Assembly: GCA_965226155.1 (NCBI GenBank)
Contig: OZ245331.1
Coordinates: 2,686,540 to 2,750,539, forward strand
Source: G965226155 sp965226155
GTDB lineage: Bacteria > Pseudomonadota > Gammaproteobacteria > Eutrophobiales > Eutrophobiaceae
Reading direction: 5' to 3'
DNA: 64,000 nucleotides
Positions 9,269-18,066 of this stretch are shown here, in pieces. A program made the translations under genes and the position numbers. The notes beneath the pieces were generated by a model. It did not search any database, had not been told where the DNA came from, and saw nothing but the letters and a program-made list of their open reading frames with translations. Numbering within the stretch: the stretch's first letter is position 1; each line of letters starts with the position of its first letter.

Positions 9269-10326
9269 ATTCAATTTGTAAGTGCAACTCAATTAGGTGG
9301 CACGAACGGCAAGCTGCGGTAGCATCCTTACCTTTCGTTCCAGCAAGAAAGAGAGGCACAGATGAGACACTACACACAGCTTACCGAGCATCAACGTTAC
9401 CAGATTTACGCCCTGATGAAAGCAGGACATACACAAACGGAGATAGCCGCCTTGATAGGCGTGCATAAATCTACTATTAGCCGTGAACTCAGACGCAACC
9501 GTGGCTTGAGAGGCTATCGACCCCGCCAAGCTCAGTTGCTCCGGCAAGCGCGTCGAGAAGCCAGCCAACAACAGCGACTCCCCACGACCTTGTGGGAGCG
9601 AGTAGAGGTCTGGCTGCGGGACGAATGGAGTCCTGAGCAAATCAGTGACTGGTTGCATAAACGAGAAGGTATCGCTCTGAGTCATGAATGGATATATCAC
9701 TACATATACCAGGACAAGGCAGACGACGGTGAGCTGTACCGGTACTTGCGTTGCCAGAAGAAACGAAAGAAGCGTTATGGTAGTTATCAACGTCGTGGGG
9801 TTCTGGTGAATCAGGGCAGCATTGATAAGCGTCCCGCCATTGTGAACAGGAAGACACGCATCGGTGGCTGGGAAGTGGACACCGTCATCGGCAAAGGCCA
9901 TCGACAGGCGCTGGTCACCTTGAGCGAGCGCAAGTCGATGTACACCTTGATTGCACAGGTGAAACGACGAACTGCCTCTGCCGTCAGGCAAGCTATCGTG
10001 CGATTGTTGTCTAATATGAAGGCGTCGGTTCACACGATCACCTCGGATAATGGAAAAGAATTTGCTGAGCATGAGGTTATTGCTCAACAATTGAACGCGG
10101 GGTTCTATTTTGCACATCCTTATGCCTCCTGGGAACGGGGTTTAAATAAAAATATCAATGGTCTCATTCGACAGTACTTCCCAAAGAAAATGGACTCCAG
10201 CACGATTACACAAAAGCAGTTAAACTTGGTCGTGAAAAAACTCAATCACCGTCCCAGAAAAACACTTAATTCAAAAACACCACATGAAGTCTTTTTTAAC
10301 ATCAACGTTGCACTTCAAAGTTGAAT
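9269..10326 (+). mobile_element. IS30-family insertion sequence
   Basis: An element of 1058 bp bounded by imperfect inverted repeats. The left end ATTCAATTTGTAAGTGCAAC and the right end (reverse complement) ATTCAACTTTGAAGTGCAAC agree at 17 of 20 positions. It holds one transposase gene. I could not identify a convincing short target duplication. Confidence 0.85.
9362..10324 (+). CDS. IS30-family transposase with catalytic Glu replaced by Lys
   Basis: A transposase of 320 residues with an N-terminal helix-turn-helix (QTEIAALIGVHKSTISREL) and an integrase core. The first Asp is in GGWEVDTVIGKG and the second in ITSDNGKEF. In the IS30 family the catalytic Glu lies after 33 intervening residues (DD33E), usually within GLNEN. 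Here the segment reads GLNKNINGLIRQYFPK, with Lys263 (codon AAA, 10148-10150) at that position. A G-to-A change would explain it. The protein is otherwise full length, so this copy is probably catalytically dead but may still bind DNA. The long open frame on the opposite strand is a shadow. Confidence 0.9.
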   Translation: MRHYTQLTEHQRYQIYALMKAGHTQTEIAALIGVHKSTISRELRRNRGLRGYRPRQAQLLRQARREASQQQRLPTTLWERVEVWLRDEWSPEQISDWLHKREGIALSHEWIYHYIYQDKADDGELYRYLRCQKKRKKRYGSYQRRGVLVNQGSIDKRPAIVNRKTRIGGWEVDTVIGKGHRQALVTLSERKSMYTLIAQVKRRTASAVRQAIVRLLSNMKASVHTITSDNGKEFAEHEVIAQQLNAGFYFAHPYASWERGLNKNINGLIRQYFPKKMDSSTITQKQLNLVVKKLNHRPRKTLNSKTPHEVFFNINVALQS

Positions 10327-10400
10327 CCGCGTAATCATTTAATCTTCAATCTAATACCACTGTATTGATTGAAATATATGTTATCTTAAAAACAGATTTA

Positions 10401-10979
10401 ATGTTTTTCAGAATGGGTCTAAGAATGCTGGAAATGATACTTCAAAAATTCTATGCGGCCAGCATTACAATAGGCTCGGATGGCAGTGTGCTAATCTCAA
10501 GTACTCGTGAACGCATGCTCGTCTGGGCAGTTGTATTTTGCCTAACGGCAGCTACCTGCCTCATCTCCTACCTGCTTTGGCGAAACAAGCCTGCCAAAAG
10601 GATCGCAATCGGTTTGTTTATTGTTACGTTGATGATCCCCGTACTGATCATTCCTTCTATCAGAAATGAGTATATTCATGTAACGCCGATGATGATTACT
10701 GTTGATACAGGAACTTGGCATACCCAATCTAAAACCATCCTGCATCTAACAGAGATCAAAAACATTATAGAGCAGGATGAAAATAGTTTTTTTCCAGGAA
10801 ATTTAAGAGATGACCCACAAATAAAATGGCATTTCACCTGGGAGGATGGCAACAGTCATAGCATGGAATTGAATGATTTTTTCAATGCACACCGAATGGT
10901 AGTTGCCTATTACTATAAGGACAGAGGATTTTGGCCAGAAAGATTGGAAGACCAAAATCGTCCTCAAACTGTCTTCTAA
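10401..10979 (+). CDS. Hypothetical membrane protein with two transmembrane helices
   Basis: I do not recognise this protein. The frame is open from a TTG at 10365, but ATG codons at 10401, 10413 and 10425 are more likely starts. Two hydrophobic helices lie near the middle (WAVVFCLTAATCLISYLL and an IAIGLFIVTLMIPVLIIP segment). They are followed by a soluble C-terminal domain of about 100 residues with a charged, Trp-containing sequence. This resembles small bacterial proteins with a membrane anchor and a PH-like or sensing domain, but no motif decides it. It sits between the IS30 element and dapB. Confidence 0.5.
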   Translation: MFFRMGLRMLEMILQKFYAASITIGSDGSVLISSTRERMLVWAVVFCLTAATCLISYLLWRNKPAKRIAIGLFIVTLMIPVLIIPSIRNEYIHVTPMMITVDTGTWHTQSKTILHLTEIKNIIEQDENSFFPGNLRDDPQIKWHFTWEDGNSHSMELNDFFNAHRMVVAYYYKDRGFWPERLEDQNRPQTVF

Positions 10980-11019
10980 GGATTCTGTCGTTATATTCGA
11001 CCAGCTAGTTATTGATAAA

Positions 11020-11826
11020 CTAATGTAATTTCAGCACATCCTGCATATCGTAAAGACCGGAGTCCTTGTCCATCAACCAACCACTTGCAAGGATTGCCCC
11101 TGATGCAAAAGTTTTGCGACTGGTAGCACGGTGAGTTATTTCGACACGTTCGCCTTCGGATGCAAACATGACAGTATGATCACCTACAATGTCACCTGCC
11201 CTGATTGTTTCAAACCCGATTGTTTTTCTGTCTCTGGATCCTGTATTACCTTCTCGCCCGTATACCGCTGAGTCACTTAACTTTCGATCGAGTGTATCAG
11301 CTACTATTTCTCCTAACCTGATTGCAGTACCAGATGGTGCATCTTTTTTCTGGCTGTGGTGTGCCTCAATAATTTCAATATCAACAGAATCGCCAAAAAC
11401 TTTTGCGGCAAGCTCTGTCAATTTAAAACATAAATTAACGCCTACACTCATATTTGGTGCAAGGACGATCGCAATATCGCTTGCTGCAGACTTAATTATT
11501 TCCCTTTGCGAATCGTTGAATCCGGTTGTGCCAATTACAATACGCTTACCTGCTTGGCGGCATATTTCGATGTTTCTGATTGTCGCATCGGGAGAAGTGA
11601 AATCGATTAATACATCGAAAGTATTTGTAACAGCTTCCAGGTCCGAGATAATTTGGACGTTATTTTTCTCTAGGCCTGCTACTTCACCAGAATCCATACC
11701 AAGCTTTTCCGAATTTACCTGCTCGATTGCCGCAGTTATTGCCACTTTGTCTGTTTGTGCACAAACCTCAAGGATAGTTTTACCCATCCGTCCTACGGCA
11801 CCACAAACAGCGATTTTCGTACTCAT
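11020..11826 (-). CDS. dapB: 4-hydroxy-tetrahydrodipicolinate reductase
   Basis: Reduces 4-hydroxy-tetrahydrodipicolinate with NAD(P)H in the lysine and diaminopimelate pathway that supplies cell-wall precursors. The 268 residues match the family length. The N-terminal Rossmann motif is IAVCGAVGRMGKTI, and the catalytic signature EAHHSQKKDAPSGTA carries the conserved His pair and Lys. It starts at an ATG and lies about 100 bp downstream of dnaJ on the same strand, a common gammaproteobacterial order. The carAB genes that usually follow are displaced by inserted genes. Confidence 0.97.
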   Translation of the reverse strand: MSTKIAVCGAVGRMGKTILEVCAQTDKVAITAAIEQVNSEKLGMDSGEVAGLEKNNVQIISDLEAVTNTFDVLIDFTSPDATIRNIEICRQAGKRIVIGTTGFNDSQREIIKSAASDIAIVLAPNMSVGVNLCFKLTELAAKVFGDSVDIEIIEAHHSQKKDAPSGTAIRLGEIVADTLDRKLSDSAVYGREGNTGSRDRKTIGFETIRAGDIVGDHTVMFASEGERVEITHRATSRKTFASGAILASGWLMDKDSGLYDMQDVLKLH

Positions 11827-11924
11827 TACCCTTTCCTCAGTTATTAAATTACCACTCTAATCTCCAGTACTGCCCATATTTTACTATTTATCGTACAGTG
11901 AGTCCCAAGTAGTGAGCCAGTAAT

Positions 11925-13049
11925 TTAAGAAGTCATATTATCAAAAAAACGCTTAACGCCATCTATCCAGGTTGAGGCTTGAGGGCTGTGATTTATGTTG
12001 TCTTTGTCCAGTGACTGGCCTAATTCTTCGAGTAACTCTTTTTGACGTTTATTGAGTTTAACTGGAGTCTCAACAATAACTCGGCAAATTAAATCACCCC
12101 TGGTTGATGCCCTGATAGACCGTACACCCTTTCCTCTCAGACGGAAAAGCTTATTGCTTTGTGTCTCTGACGGCACCTTCAATGCCACCTTGCCATCCAA
12201 TGTAGGTACTTCGATTTCTCCCCCAATAGTAGCCAACTGGAAGCTGATAGGCACATCACACCGCAAATTAGTGCCATCCCGCGTAAAAATTGAATGATCT
12301 TTTACGACGACATCTACGTAAAGGTCACCAGGCGGACCACCTTTTTCACCAGCCTCTCCTTCGTTGCTCAATCTGATCCGATCACCGGTACTGACTCCCG
12401 CGGGAATTTTTACCGAGATAGTTTTATTATCCCTAACCCGCCCTTGTCCTTGACATTTTCCACACGGGCTATTAATGATCTTTCCATTTCCCCGGCATTG
12501 CGGGCAAGCTTGCTGAATGGAAAAAAACCCCTGTTGCATACGTACTTGACCGACGCCATTACAGGTCGGGCAATCTACCGGAGATGAACCCTTCTTCGCA
12601 CCACTCCCTGAGCATCCATCACAGACTACGAAATTGGGAACACGAATCTTGCTTGTAGTACCAAATACAGCCTGCTCTAAAGTCAAATCCATCTCATAAC
12701 GAAGATCAGCGCCACGATATACGCGTTCACCACTACTACGGCTACCACCGAATATATCACCAAAAACACTGTCAAAAATATCGCCGAAGCCTGCCTGTGC
12801 CCCTCCTGCATTGAAATTAGCATCAACACCGGCATGACCAAACTGATCATAAGCAGAACGCTTACGTTCATCTGACAATACATCGTGTGCTTCTTTTGCT
12901 TCCTTAAATTTTTCTTCTGATTCCTTGTTTCCAGGATTTCTATCTGGATGATATTTCATCGCCAGGCGTCGATACGCCTTTTTCAGTTCTGGTTCTGTAG
13001 CATTTTTTGAAACACCCAGAACCTCGTAATAATCTTTCTTTGTAGACAT
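11925..13049 (-). CDS. dnaJ: Chaperone DnaJ (Hsp40)
   Basis: Co-chaperone that delivers unfolded proteins to DnaK and stimulates its ATPase. The 374 residues have the classical type I layout: J-domain with HPD (KYHPDRNPGNKES), a Gly/Phe-rich linker (residues 75-105), a zinc-binding region with four CxxCxGxG repeats (CDGCSGSG, CPTCNGVG, CPQCRGNG, CGKCQGQG) and the C-terminal substrate-binding domain. It follows dnaK on the same strand with a strong hairpin between the two. Confidence 0.98.
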   Translation of the reverse strand: MSTKKDYYEVLGVSKNATEPELKKAYRRLAMKYHPDRNPGNKESEEKFKEAKEAHDVLSDERKRSAYDQFGHAGVDANFNAGGAQAGFGDIFDSVFGDIFGGSRSSGERVYRGADLRYEMDLTLEQAVFGTTSKIRVPNFVVCDGCSGSGAKKGSSPVDCPTCNGVGQVRMQQGFFSIQQACPQCRGNGKIINSPCGKCQGQGRVRDNKTISVKIPAGVSTGDRIRLSNEGEAGEKGGPPGDLYVDVVVKDHSIFTRDGTNLRCDVPISFQLATIGGEIEVPTLDGKVALKVPSETQSNKLFRLRGKGVRSIRASTRGDLICRVIVETPVKLNKRQKELLEELGQSLDKDNINHSPQASTWIDGVKRFFDNMTS

Positions 13050-13079
13050 TCTTTTTTATTTTTCATTACACGCAAACAA

Positions 13080-13107
13080 GCCTGGGAAAGTTAATACTTT
13101 CCCAGGC
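13080..13107 (-). terminator. Hairpin between dnaK and dnaJ
   Basis: GCCTGGGAAAGT and ACTTTCCCAGGC form a perfect 12-bp stem around a 4-base loop in the dnaK-dnaJ gap. On the minus strand the stem is followed by TTGTTTG, a weak T run. It could be a partial terminator that lowers dnaJ relative to dnaK, or an RNA-stabilising or processing element. Confidence 0.6.
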
Positions 13108-13181
13108 CATTACTTACTCGTTAATAGTCTTCCGTTAATCGATCGATATAACACTCACATCCGTTATTAGCGATTTAGCAT

Positions 13182-15122
13182 TCACTTCTGCTCGTCGTCA
13201 ATTTCCTCAAACTCAGCATCAACTACATTATTATCAGCATCTTCGTTACTAGTAGATTTTGCATTTTCATCCACATTAGTTTCTGGCTGTTGCTGGTCCG
13301 ACGCTTCCTGCTGATAGGCTCGCTCTGCCAGCTTACCTGCCAGTTCCGCTAGGCTCTTAGTCTTTTCCTCAATTAATGTTTTGTCTTCACCTTCCAAGGA
13401 TTCCTCGAGTTCCTTAATTGCTCCTTCAATATCCTTTTTCTCGTCCTCGGTAACTTTGTCACCAAGTTCTTCAAGAGATTTCTGAGTTGCATGAACCATG
13501 TTTTCTGCTGTATTCCTGGCTTCAACCATTTCCCTGAGTTTTCGATCCTCCTCAGCATGTGCTTCTGCGTCCTTGATCATTTTGTCGACTTCCTCATCTG
13601 ACAGACCGCTGGATGCTTTGATTATGATGGATTGCTCTTTACCGGTAGCCTTGTCTTTTGCAGACACATTCAGAATACCGTTTGCATCAATATCAAACGC
13701 CACTTCTATCTGCGGTACACCTCGTCTTGCCGGTGGTATGTCCGCCAGATCAAAACGACCCAGCGATTTATTACCGGTTGCCATTTCACGTTCACCCTGT
13801 AATACATGAACCGTTACCGCTGTTTGATTGTCATCGGCAGTTGAGAAAACCTGTTGTGCTTTAGTAGGAATAGTGGTGTTTTTCTCAATCAACTTGGTCG
13901 TTACGCCGCCTAGAGTTTCGATTCCAAGTGATAGTGGTGTTACATCGAGTAACAGTACATCTTTTACATCACCGCCTAAGACACCGGCCTGTATAGCAGC
14001 ACCGACAGCGACCGCTTCATCCGGATTAACATCTTTACGAGGTTCTTTTCCGAATATTTCTTGTACGGTCTGCTGTACTTTCGGCATGCGGGTCTGACCA
14101 CCAACGAGTATCACGTCCGTAATGTCCGATGCATTTAGCCCGGCATCTTTCAAAGCAATCTTGCAGGGTTCTCTGGTTCGTTCTACCAGTTCATCAACCA
14201 GTGACTCTAGCTTTGCCCGGGAGAGCTTAAGATTAAGGTGTTTTGGCCCTTTTGCATCTGCCGTGATGTAAGGCAGGTTCACATCCGTCTGCTGAGTGGA
14301 CGACAATTCAATCTTTGCCTTCTCGGCAGCTTCCTTCAATCTCTGTAATGCCAACGGATCGCTATGAAGATCAATGCCCTGTTCTTTTTTAAATTCATCA
14401 CATAGAAAATCAATAATGCGCAGATCAAAATCTTCTCCTCCGAGGAAAGTATCACCATTGGTAGACAACACCTCAAATTGATGCTCACCGTCTACTGCAG
14501 CAATCTCGATAATCGAGACGTCAAATGTCCCACCACCCAGATCGTAAACTGCAATCTTTGCGTCACCATGTTTTTTATCCATGCCGAAGGCAAGTGCCGC
14601 CGCTGTGGGTTCGTTTATAATTCTTCGAACATCGAGACCGGCTATACGACCAGCGTCTTTTGTCGCTTGTCGCTGGGAATCATTGAAATAGGCGGGGACA
14701 GTTATAACAGCCTCTTTTACTTCCTCACCTAAATAATCTTCCGCCGTTTTTTTCATTTTCATCAAAATCCGTGCGGAAATTTCAGGGGATGCCATTTTCT
14801 TTCCTTTTACATCAACCCAAGCATCACCGTTATCAGCTTTTACGATATTATACGGAACCATTTTGATATCTTTTTGCACGACATCATCTTCGAATCGTCG
14901 CCCGATCAAACGTTTGATTGCATGTAAGGTATTTGCGGGATTGGTGACTGACTGTCTCTTAGCCGACTGACCGACAAGCACCTCATCATCATCTGTATAG
15001 GCAATGACTGATGGTGTCGTACGTGCGCCTTCGCTATTTTCGATTACCTTGGCCTGTCCGCCTTCCAGTACAGCAACGCATGAGTTGGTGGTGCCCAGGT
15101 CAATACCGATTATCTTTCCCAT
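13182..15122 (-). CDS. dnaK: Chaperone DnaK (Hsp70)
   Basis: ATP-dependent chaperone central to protein folding and heat-shock control. The N-terminus MGKIIGIDLGTTNSCVAVLE carries the phosphate-binding loop. Further Hsp70 signatures are VYDLGGGTFDVSI and VILVGGQTRMPKVQ, followed by the substrate-binding domain and an acidic C-terminal tail ending EEIDDEQK. I chose the ATG at 15122 (646 residues) because GGAG lies 7 bases before it; the frame's earlier TTG at 15137 would add WRLE. A sigma-32-like promoter lies about 70 bp upstream. Confidence 0.98.
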   Translation of the reverse strand: MGKIIGIDLGTTNSCVAVLEGGQAKVIENSEGARTTPSVIAYTDDDEVLVGQSAKRQSVTNPANTLHAIKRLIGRRFEDDVVQKDIKMVPYNIVKADNGDAWVDVKGKKMASPEISARILMKMKKTAEDYLGEEVKEAVITVPAYFNDSQRQATKDAGRIAGLDVRRIINEPTAAALAFGMDKKHGDAKIAVYDLGGGTFDVSIIEIAAVDGEHQFEVLSTNGDTFLGGEDFDLRIIDFLCDEFKKEQGIDLHSDPLALQRLKEAAEKAKIELSSTQQTDVNLPYITADAKGPKHLNLKLSRAKLESLVDELVERTREPCKIALKDAGLNASDITDVILVGGQTRMPKVQQTVQEIFGKEPRKDVNPDEAVAVGAAIQAGVLGGDVKDVLLLDVTPLSLGIETLGGVTTKLIEKNTTIPTKAQQVFSTADDNQTAVTVHVLQGEREMATGNKSLGRFDLADIPPARRGVPQIEVAFDIDANGILNVSAKDKATGKEQSIIIKASSGLSDEEVDKMIKDAEAHAEEDRKLREMVEARNTAENMVHATQKSLEELGDKVTEDEKKDIEGAIKELEESLEGEDKTLIEEKTKSLAELAGKLAERAYQQEASDQQQPETNVDENAKSTSNEDADNNVVDAEFEEIDDEQK

Positions 15123-15190
15123 TTCTAATCTCCACAAATCTTAACTATTTGAAATTAATAATTTTTAATAAATGTTCAGGTTCCTAATAT

Positions 15191-15218
15191 AGTTTGGGCT
15201 CAGAAGGCTAAATTCAAG
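15191..15218 (-). promoter_or_regulatory. Candidate sigma-32 heat-shock promoter of dnaK
   Basis: On the minus strand CTTGAA (15213-15218) is followed after 14 bases by CCCAAACT (15191-15198). This resembles the heat-shock sigma-factor consensus CTTGAAA-N11-16-CCCCATNT. It lies about 70 bp upstream of the dnaK ATG. The -10 matches only in part. Confidence 0.45.
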
Positions 15219-15303
15219 CCTTTACCTGAAAAAAACTATAAAAATATCCGACTTCAAAGCAAATGGATGAGCATGTTTCTGGCTCTACTCCTAAATATTC
15301 CAC

Positions 15304-15918
15304 CTACTTCGCGACAACTACCATTGCCGACCGCACCAGTCTGCCATTCAATTCATAGCCTTTTTGCAACACCGATATCACCATCCCTTGTTCTGCTTCG
15401 CCTGATTCTTGCATCGACACGGCATCATGTTTTTCCGGGTTGAATTTTTCCCCTACTGGATCGACAACTTCGACCCCGAACCTCTGCAGGGTGTCGATAA
15501 ACTTCTTCAGAGTAAGATCAAGACCCTCTTGAACACCCGATAAGGCATCAGCATCAGCATCAGCCTCATCCGATTCCGAGGCTTGAATTCCAAGTTCTAT
15601 ACTGTCAATTACAGGTAGTAATTCATTGATAATCTTATCAAGTGAATATTTATGAGCATTTTCAACGTCCCGAATGGTCCGCTTCCTCAGGTTATCCATT
15701 TCGGCCTGTGTACGCAGATCCAATTCCATGTTCTCCTGAGCCTGCTGGGTGAGTAATTCCAGTTTCTGATTAAGGACTTCAATCTCGGTGAGCGGTTCTC
15801 CCGAATCTTCGGTAGTTTCCGTAGCCGATCCCGGTGTGGCTTGTGTAGATTCCGGTTGCGGATCCTCTGTCAATCCATCCTTTAGCTCATCATCTTCGTG
15901 ATTTTGTTCAGATGCCAT
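15304..15918 (-). CDS. grpE: Nucleotide exchange factor GrpE
   Basis: Releases ADP from DnaK and acts as a thermosensor of the chaperone cycle. It has an acidic N-terminal region, a long coiled coil, and the conserved C-terminal beta domain with PEKHDAVS and GYELNGRLVRSAMVVVAK. I place the start at the ATG at 15918 (204 residues), which has GGAG five bases upstream, rather than at the earlier TTG that opens the frame. It lies between hrcA and dnaK on the same strand. Confidence 0.97.
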   Translation of the reverse strand: MASEQNHEDDELKDGLTEDPQPESTQATPGSATETTEDSGEPLTEIEVLNQKLELLTQQAQENMELDLRTQAEMDNLRKRTIRDVENAHKYSLDKIINELLPVIDSIELGIQASESDEADADADALSGVQEGLDLTLKKFIDTLQRFGVEVVDPVGEKFNPEKHDAVSMQESGEAEQGMVISVLQKGYELNGRLVRSAMVVVAK

Positions 15919-16001
15919 GCATGCTCCATTATTATTTATAAAATTCAAACAAACAGTCGTCCCTCTTCAGGAATTCAACACCCTATGAGAGAAAATAAGG
16001 A

Positions 16002-17060
16002 CTAATTAAGAGAATTCAAGGCAGAACCGAGCATTTTTGCCGTTATATCGACAATCGGTATCACCTTTTCGTAATTCATACGCGTAGGACCGATAACACC
16101 AAGCACTCCGAGGATTTGCCCATCAGCCTCATAAGGAGAGGTTACCACGCTACAATTATCGAGAACGTCAAAACCCGATTCTTCGCCAATAAAGATCTGA
16201 ACGCCCTTGGCATGAATTGATTGTTCCAACAGGTGCAGCAAATCGCGTTTCTGGTTAAAACTTTCAAATAGCTTTTTAAGTGTCTCAACATTGCATAGCT
16301 CATCAAACCCCATCAGATTAGTCTGCCCAGCTAGAACGAAATCATGCTTGTGAATATCCTGAGCAAACGCTCGTGACGCAACTTCAATCGCAGTTTGCAT
16401 AATCTTGTTTACTTTATCCTTCATCTTTTCTAGCTCACCCAACAATTCATTTCTTACAAAGGTAAAGTCTTTCCCTGAATACATAGTGTTGAGGTAATTC
16501 GAACATTCTTGGAGTTCAGAATGGGAGTACTTACGTGCCGTATGAATAACCCTGTTTTGTATTTCGCCGTCACTCAATATAAGGATAACCAAAACACGAT
16601 TATCACTTAACGTGACAAATTCAATTTGTTTTAAGACTGGTTGCTCTACTCTGGGCAACATGACAACCCCCGCCAACTTGGTGATATCTGACAGCATGCT
16701 TGATGTCTTTTCCATCAGTTCTGGGATGTTGTGCTCGGCTTCTAGCTGTTTTGCGATATGGTTGGCATCCTTCGTGTGTATCTTATCTGCACGAAGTAAG
16801 GAATCCACAAAGAAACGATAACCCTTGACAGTCGGTATACGGCCAGATGAGGTATGAAGGGACTGCAACAAACCCAAATCTTCCAAGTCTGCCATCGTAT
16901 TGCGGATAGTGGCGGAGCTCAGATCCAGGTTTGAATCGCGGGCCAGAGTACGGGATCCAACAGCTTGCCCATCGTTAATAAAGTGTTGGATTAGCGCCTT
17001 GAATAAGGTCAGGTTTCTTTCTGAAAGCGTTATCGAACTGATATTATGCTGTTTTGTCAT
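16002..17060 (-). CDS. hrcA: Heat-inducible transcription repressor HrcA
   Basis: Repressor that in many bacteria binds the CIRCE operator of groESL and dnaK operons and whose folding depends on GroE. The 352 residues have the N-terminal winged helix (VGSRTLARDSNLDLSSATIRN) and the typical C-terminal pattern (GVIGPTRMNYEKVIPIVD). It heads hrcA-grpE-dnaK-dnaJ-dapB and is transcribed away from nadK. I found no CIRCE-like sequence in the gaps near hrcA, grpE or dnaK, so its target may be elsewhere, such as groESL. Confidence 0.95.
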   Translation of the reverse strand: MTKQHNISSITLSERNLTLFKALIQHFINDGQAVGSRTLARDSNLDLSSATIRNTMADLEDLGLLQSLHTSSGRIPTVKGYRFFVDSLLRADKIHTKDANHIAKQLEAEHNIPELMEKTSSMLSDITKLAGVVMLPRVEQPVLKQIEFVTLSDNRVLVILILSDGEIQNRVIHTARKYSHSELQECSNYLNTMYSGKDFTFVRNELLGELEKMKDKVNKIMQTAIEVASRAFAQDIHKHDFVLAGQTNLMGFDELCNVETLKKLFESFNQKRDLLHLLEQSIHAKGVQIFIGEESGFDVLDNCSVVTSPYEADGQILGVLGVIGPTRMNYEKVIPIVDITAKMLGSALNSLN

Positions 17061-17173
17061 ACTAACTCGTTATTTTACATAAATGTTCAGCAAAATTCAG
17101 CATCGTCTCCACATTCCTCAAAACTATATTGGCGGTTTAGACAGACCATGCTACTTTTGTTTCCTCTACCCAT

Positions 17174-18049
17174 ATGGAACATCAAATGTTTAAGCATATC
17201 CTACTAATCTCGAACAATTATGCCAAGGTAAGTTCGGACACCATGAATACGGTCATAACCCTGCTTGAAAAAAGGGGGATCGGGGTCGTACTGGACGAAT
17301 ATTGTTCAAAACTGGCTGACAGAACAGGTCCGAAGCATATCACCACCGAATCATTCGAAAACAATGGTTACGACCTGGCAATTGCTATCGGGGGGGATGG
17401 CACCATGCTCCGTGCTGCACATGTACTCGCCAATCATGACATCCCGCTACTCGGAATCAATAGCGGCAGACTAGGCTTCCTTGCCGATATTCCTGCAAAT
17501 GAGGTAGAAGACTATCTAGCAAAAATTCTTGATGGAAACTTCGTTGAAGATGAGCGTTTCCAACTACACGCCCAGATCTCCCGCGATGGTGAAATTATTC
17601 TTGAATCAGATGCGTTCAATGACGTCATTATTCAGAAGTGGAATATTGCAAAGTTGATCGAGTTCGAAACATACGTTGATGGTACGTACGTCCATAATCA
17701 AAGAGGCGATGGTATGATTGTCTCGTCTCCTACCGGATCTACTGCATATGCCCTGGCGGCCAGCGGTCCAATCGTTCATCCATCGCTGGACGCATTGCTG
17801 ATAGTCCCGATATGCCCTCATACCTTAACTAACCGTCCTATCGTGATTGATGGAAACAGTAAAATCGAAATCATCCTCAAGGAATCAAAAATTGAACAAT
17901 GTTGTTTGACCTGTGACGGCGAAGTTATAAGTGAATTCCGTCAAGGCGATAAACTGACAATAACCAAAAAGGACAAAAAAATTCGCCTTATCCATCCATT
18001 AAAGCATGATCATTTCAGTGCCCTAAGGGCAAAATTGGACTGGGGTTAG
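17174..18049 (+). CDS. nadK: NAD kinase
   Basis: Phosphorylates NAD to NADP with ATP or polyphosphate; cytoplasmic and usually essential. The 291 residues show the conserved GGDGTMLRAAH motif with its catalytic Asp, GINSGRLGFL, and the second motif SPTGSTAYALAASGPIV. An ATG at 17174 opens the frame. It is divergent from hrcA with a 113-bp gap and is followed 17 bp later by recN, so nadK-recN is probably one transcript, as in many gammaproteobacteria. Confidence 0.96.
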   Translation: MEHQMFKHILLISNNYAKVSSDTMNTVITLLEKRGIGVVLDEYCSKLADRTGPKHITTESFENNGYDLAIAIGGDGTMLRAAHVLANHDIPLLGINSGRLGFLADIPANEVEDYLAKILDGNFVEDERFQLHAQISRDGEIILESDAFNDVIIQKWNIAKLIEFETYVDGTYVHNQRGDGMIVSSPTGSTAYALAASGPIVHPSLDALLIVPICPHTLTNRPIVIDGNSKIEIILKESKIEQCCLTCDGEVISEFRQGDKLTITKKDKKIRLIHPLKHDHFSALRAKLDWG

Positions 18050-18066
18050 GATCCTTCCGGTTTGCT

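Noticed and set aside
9293..10117. A 274-codon frame opposite the IS30 transposase
   Set aside because: It is antisense to a clear transposase and shows no protein-like motif.
15919..17173. CIRCE operator near hrcA or grpE
   Set aside because: I looked for TTAGCACTC paired with GAGTGCTAA and found neither in the gaps.
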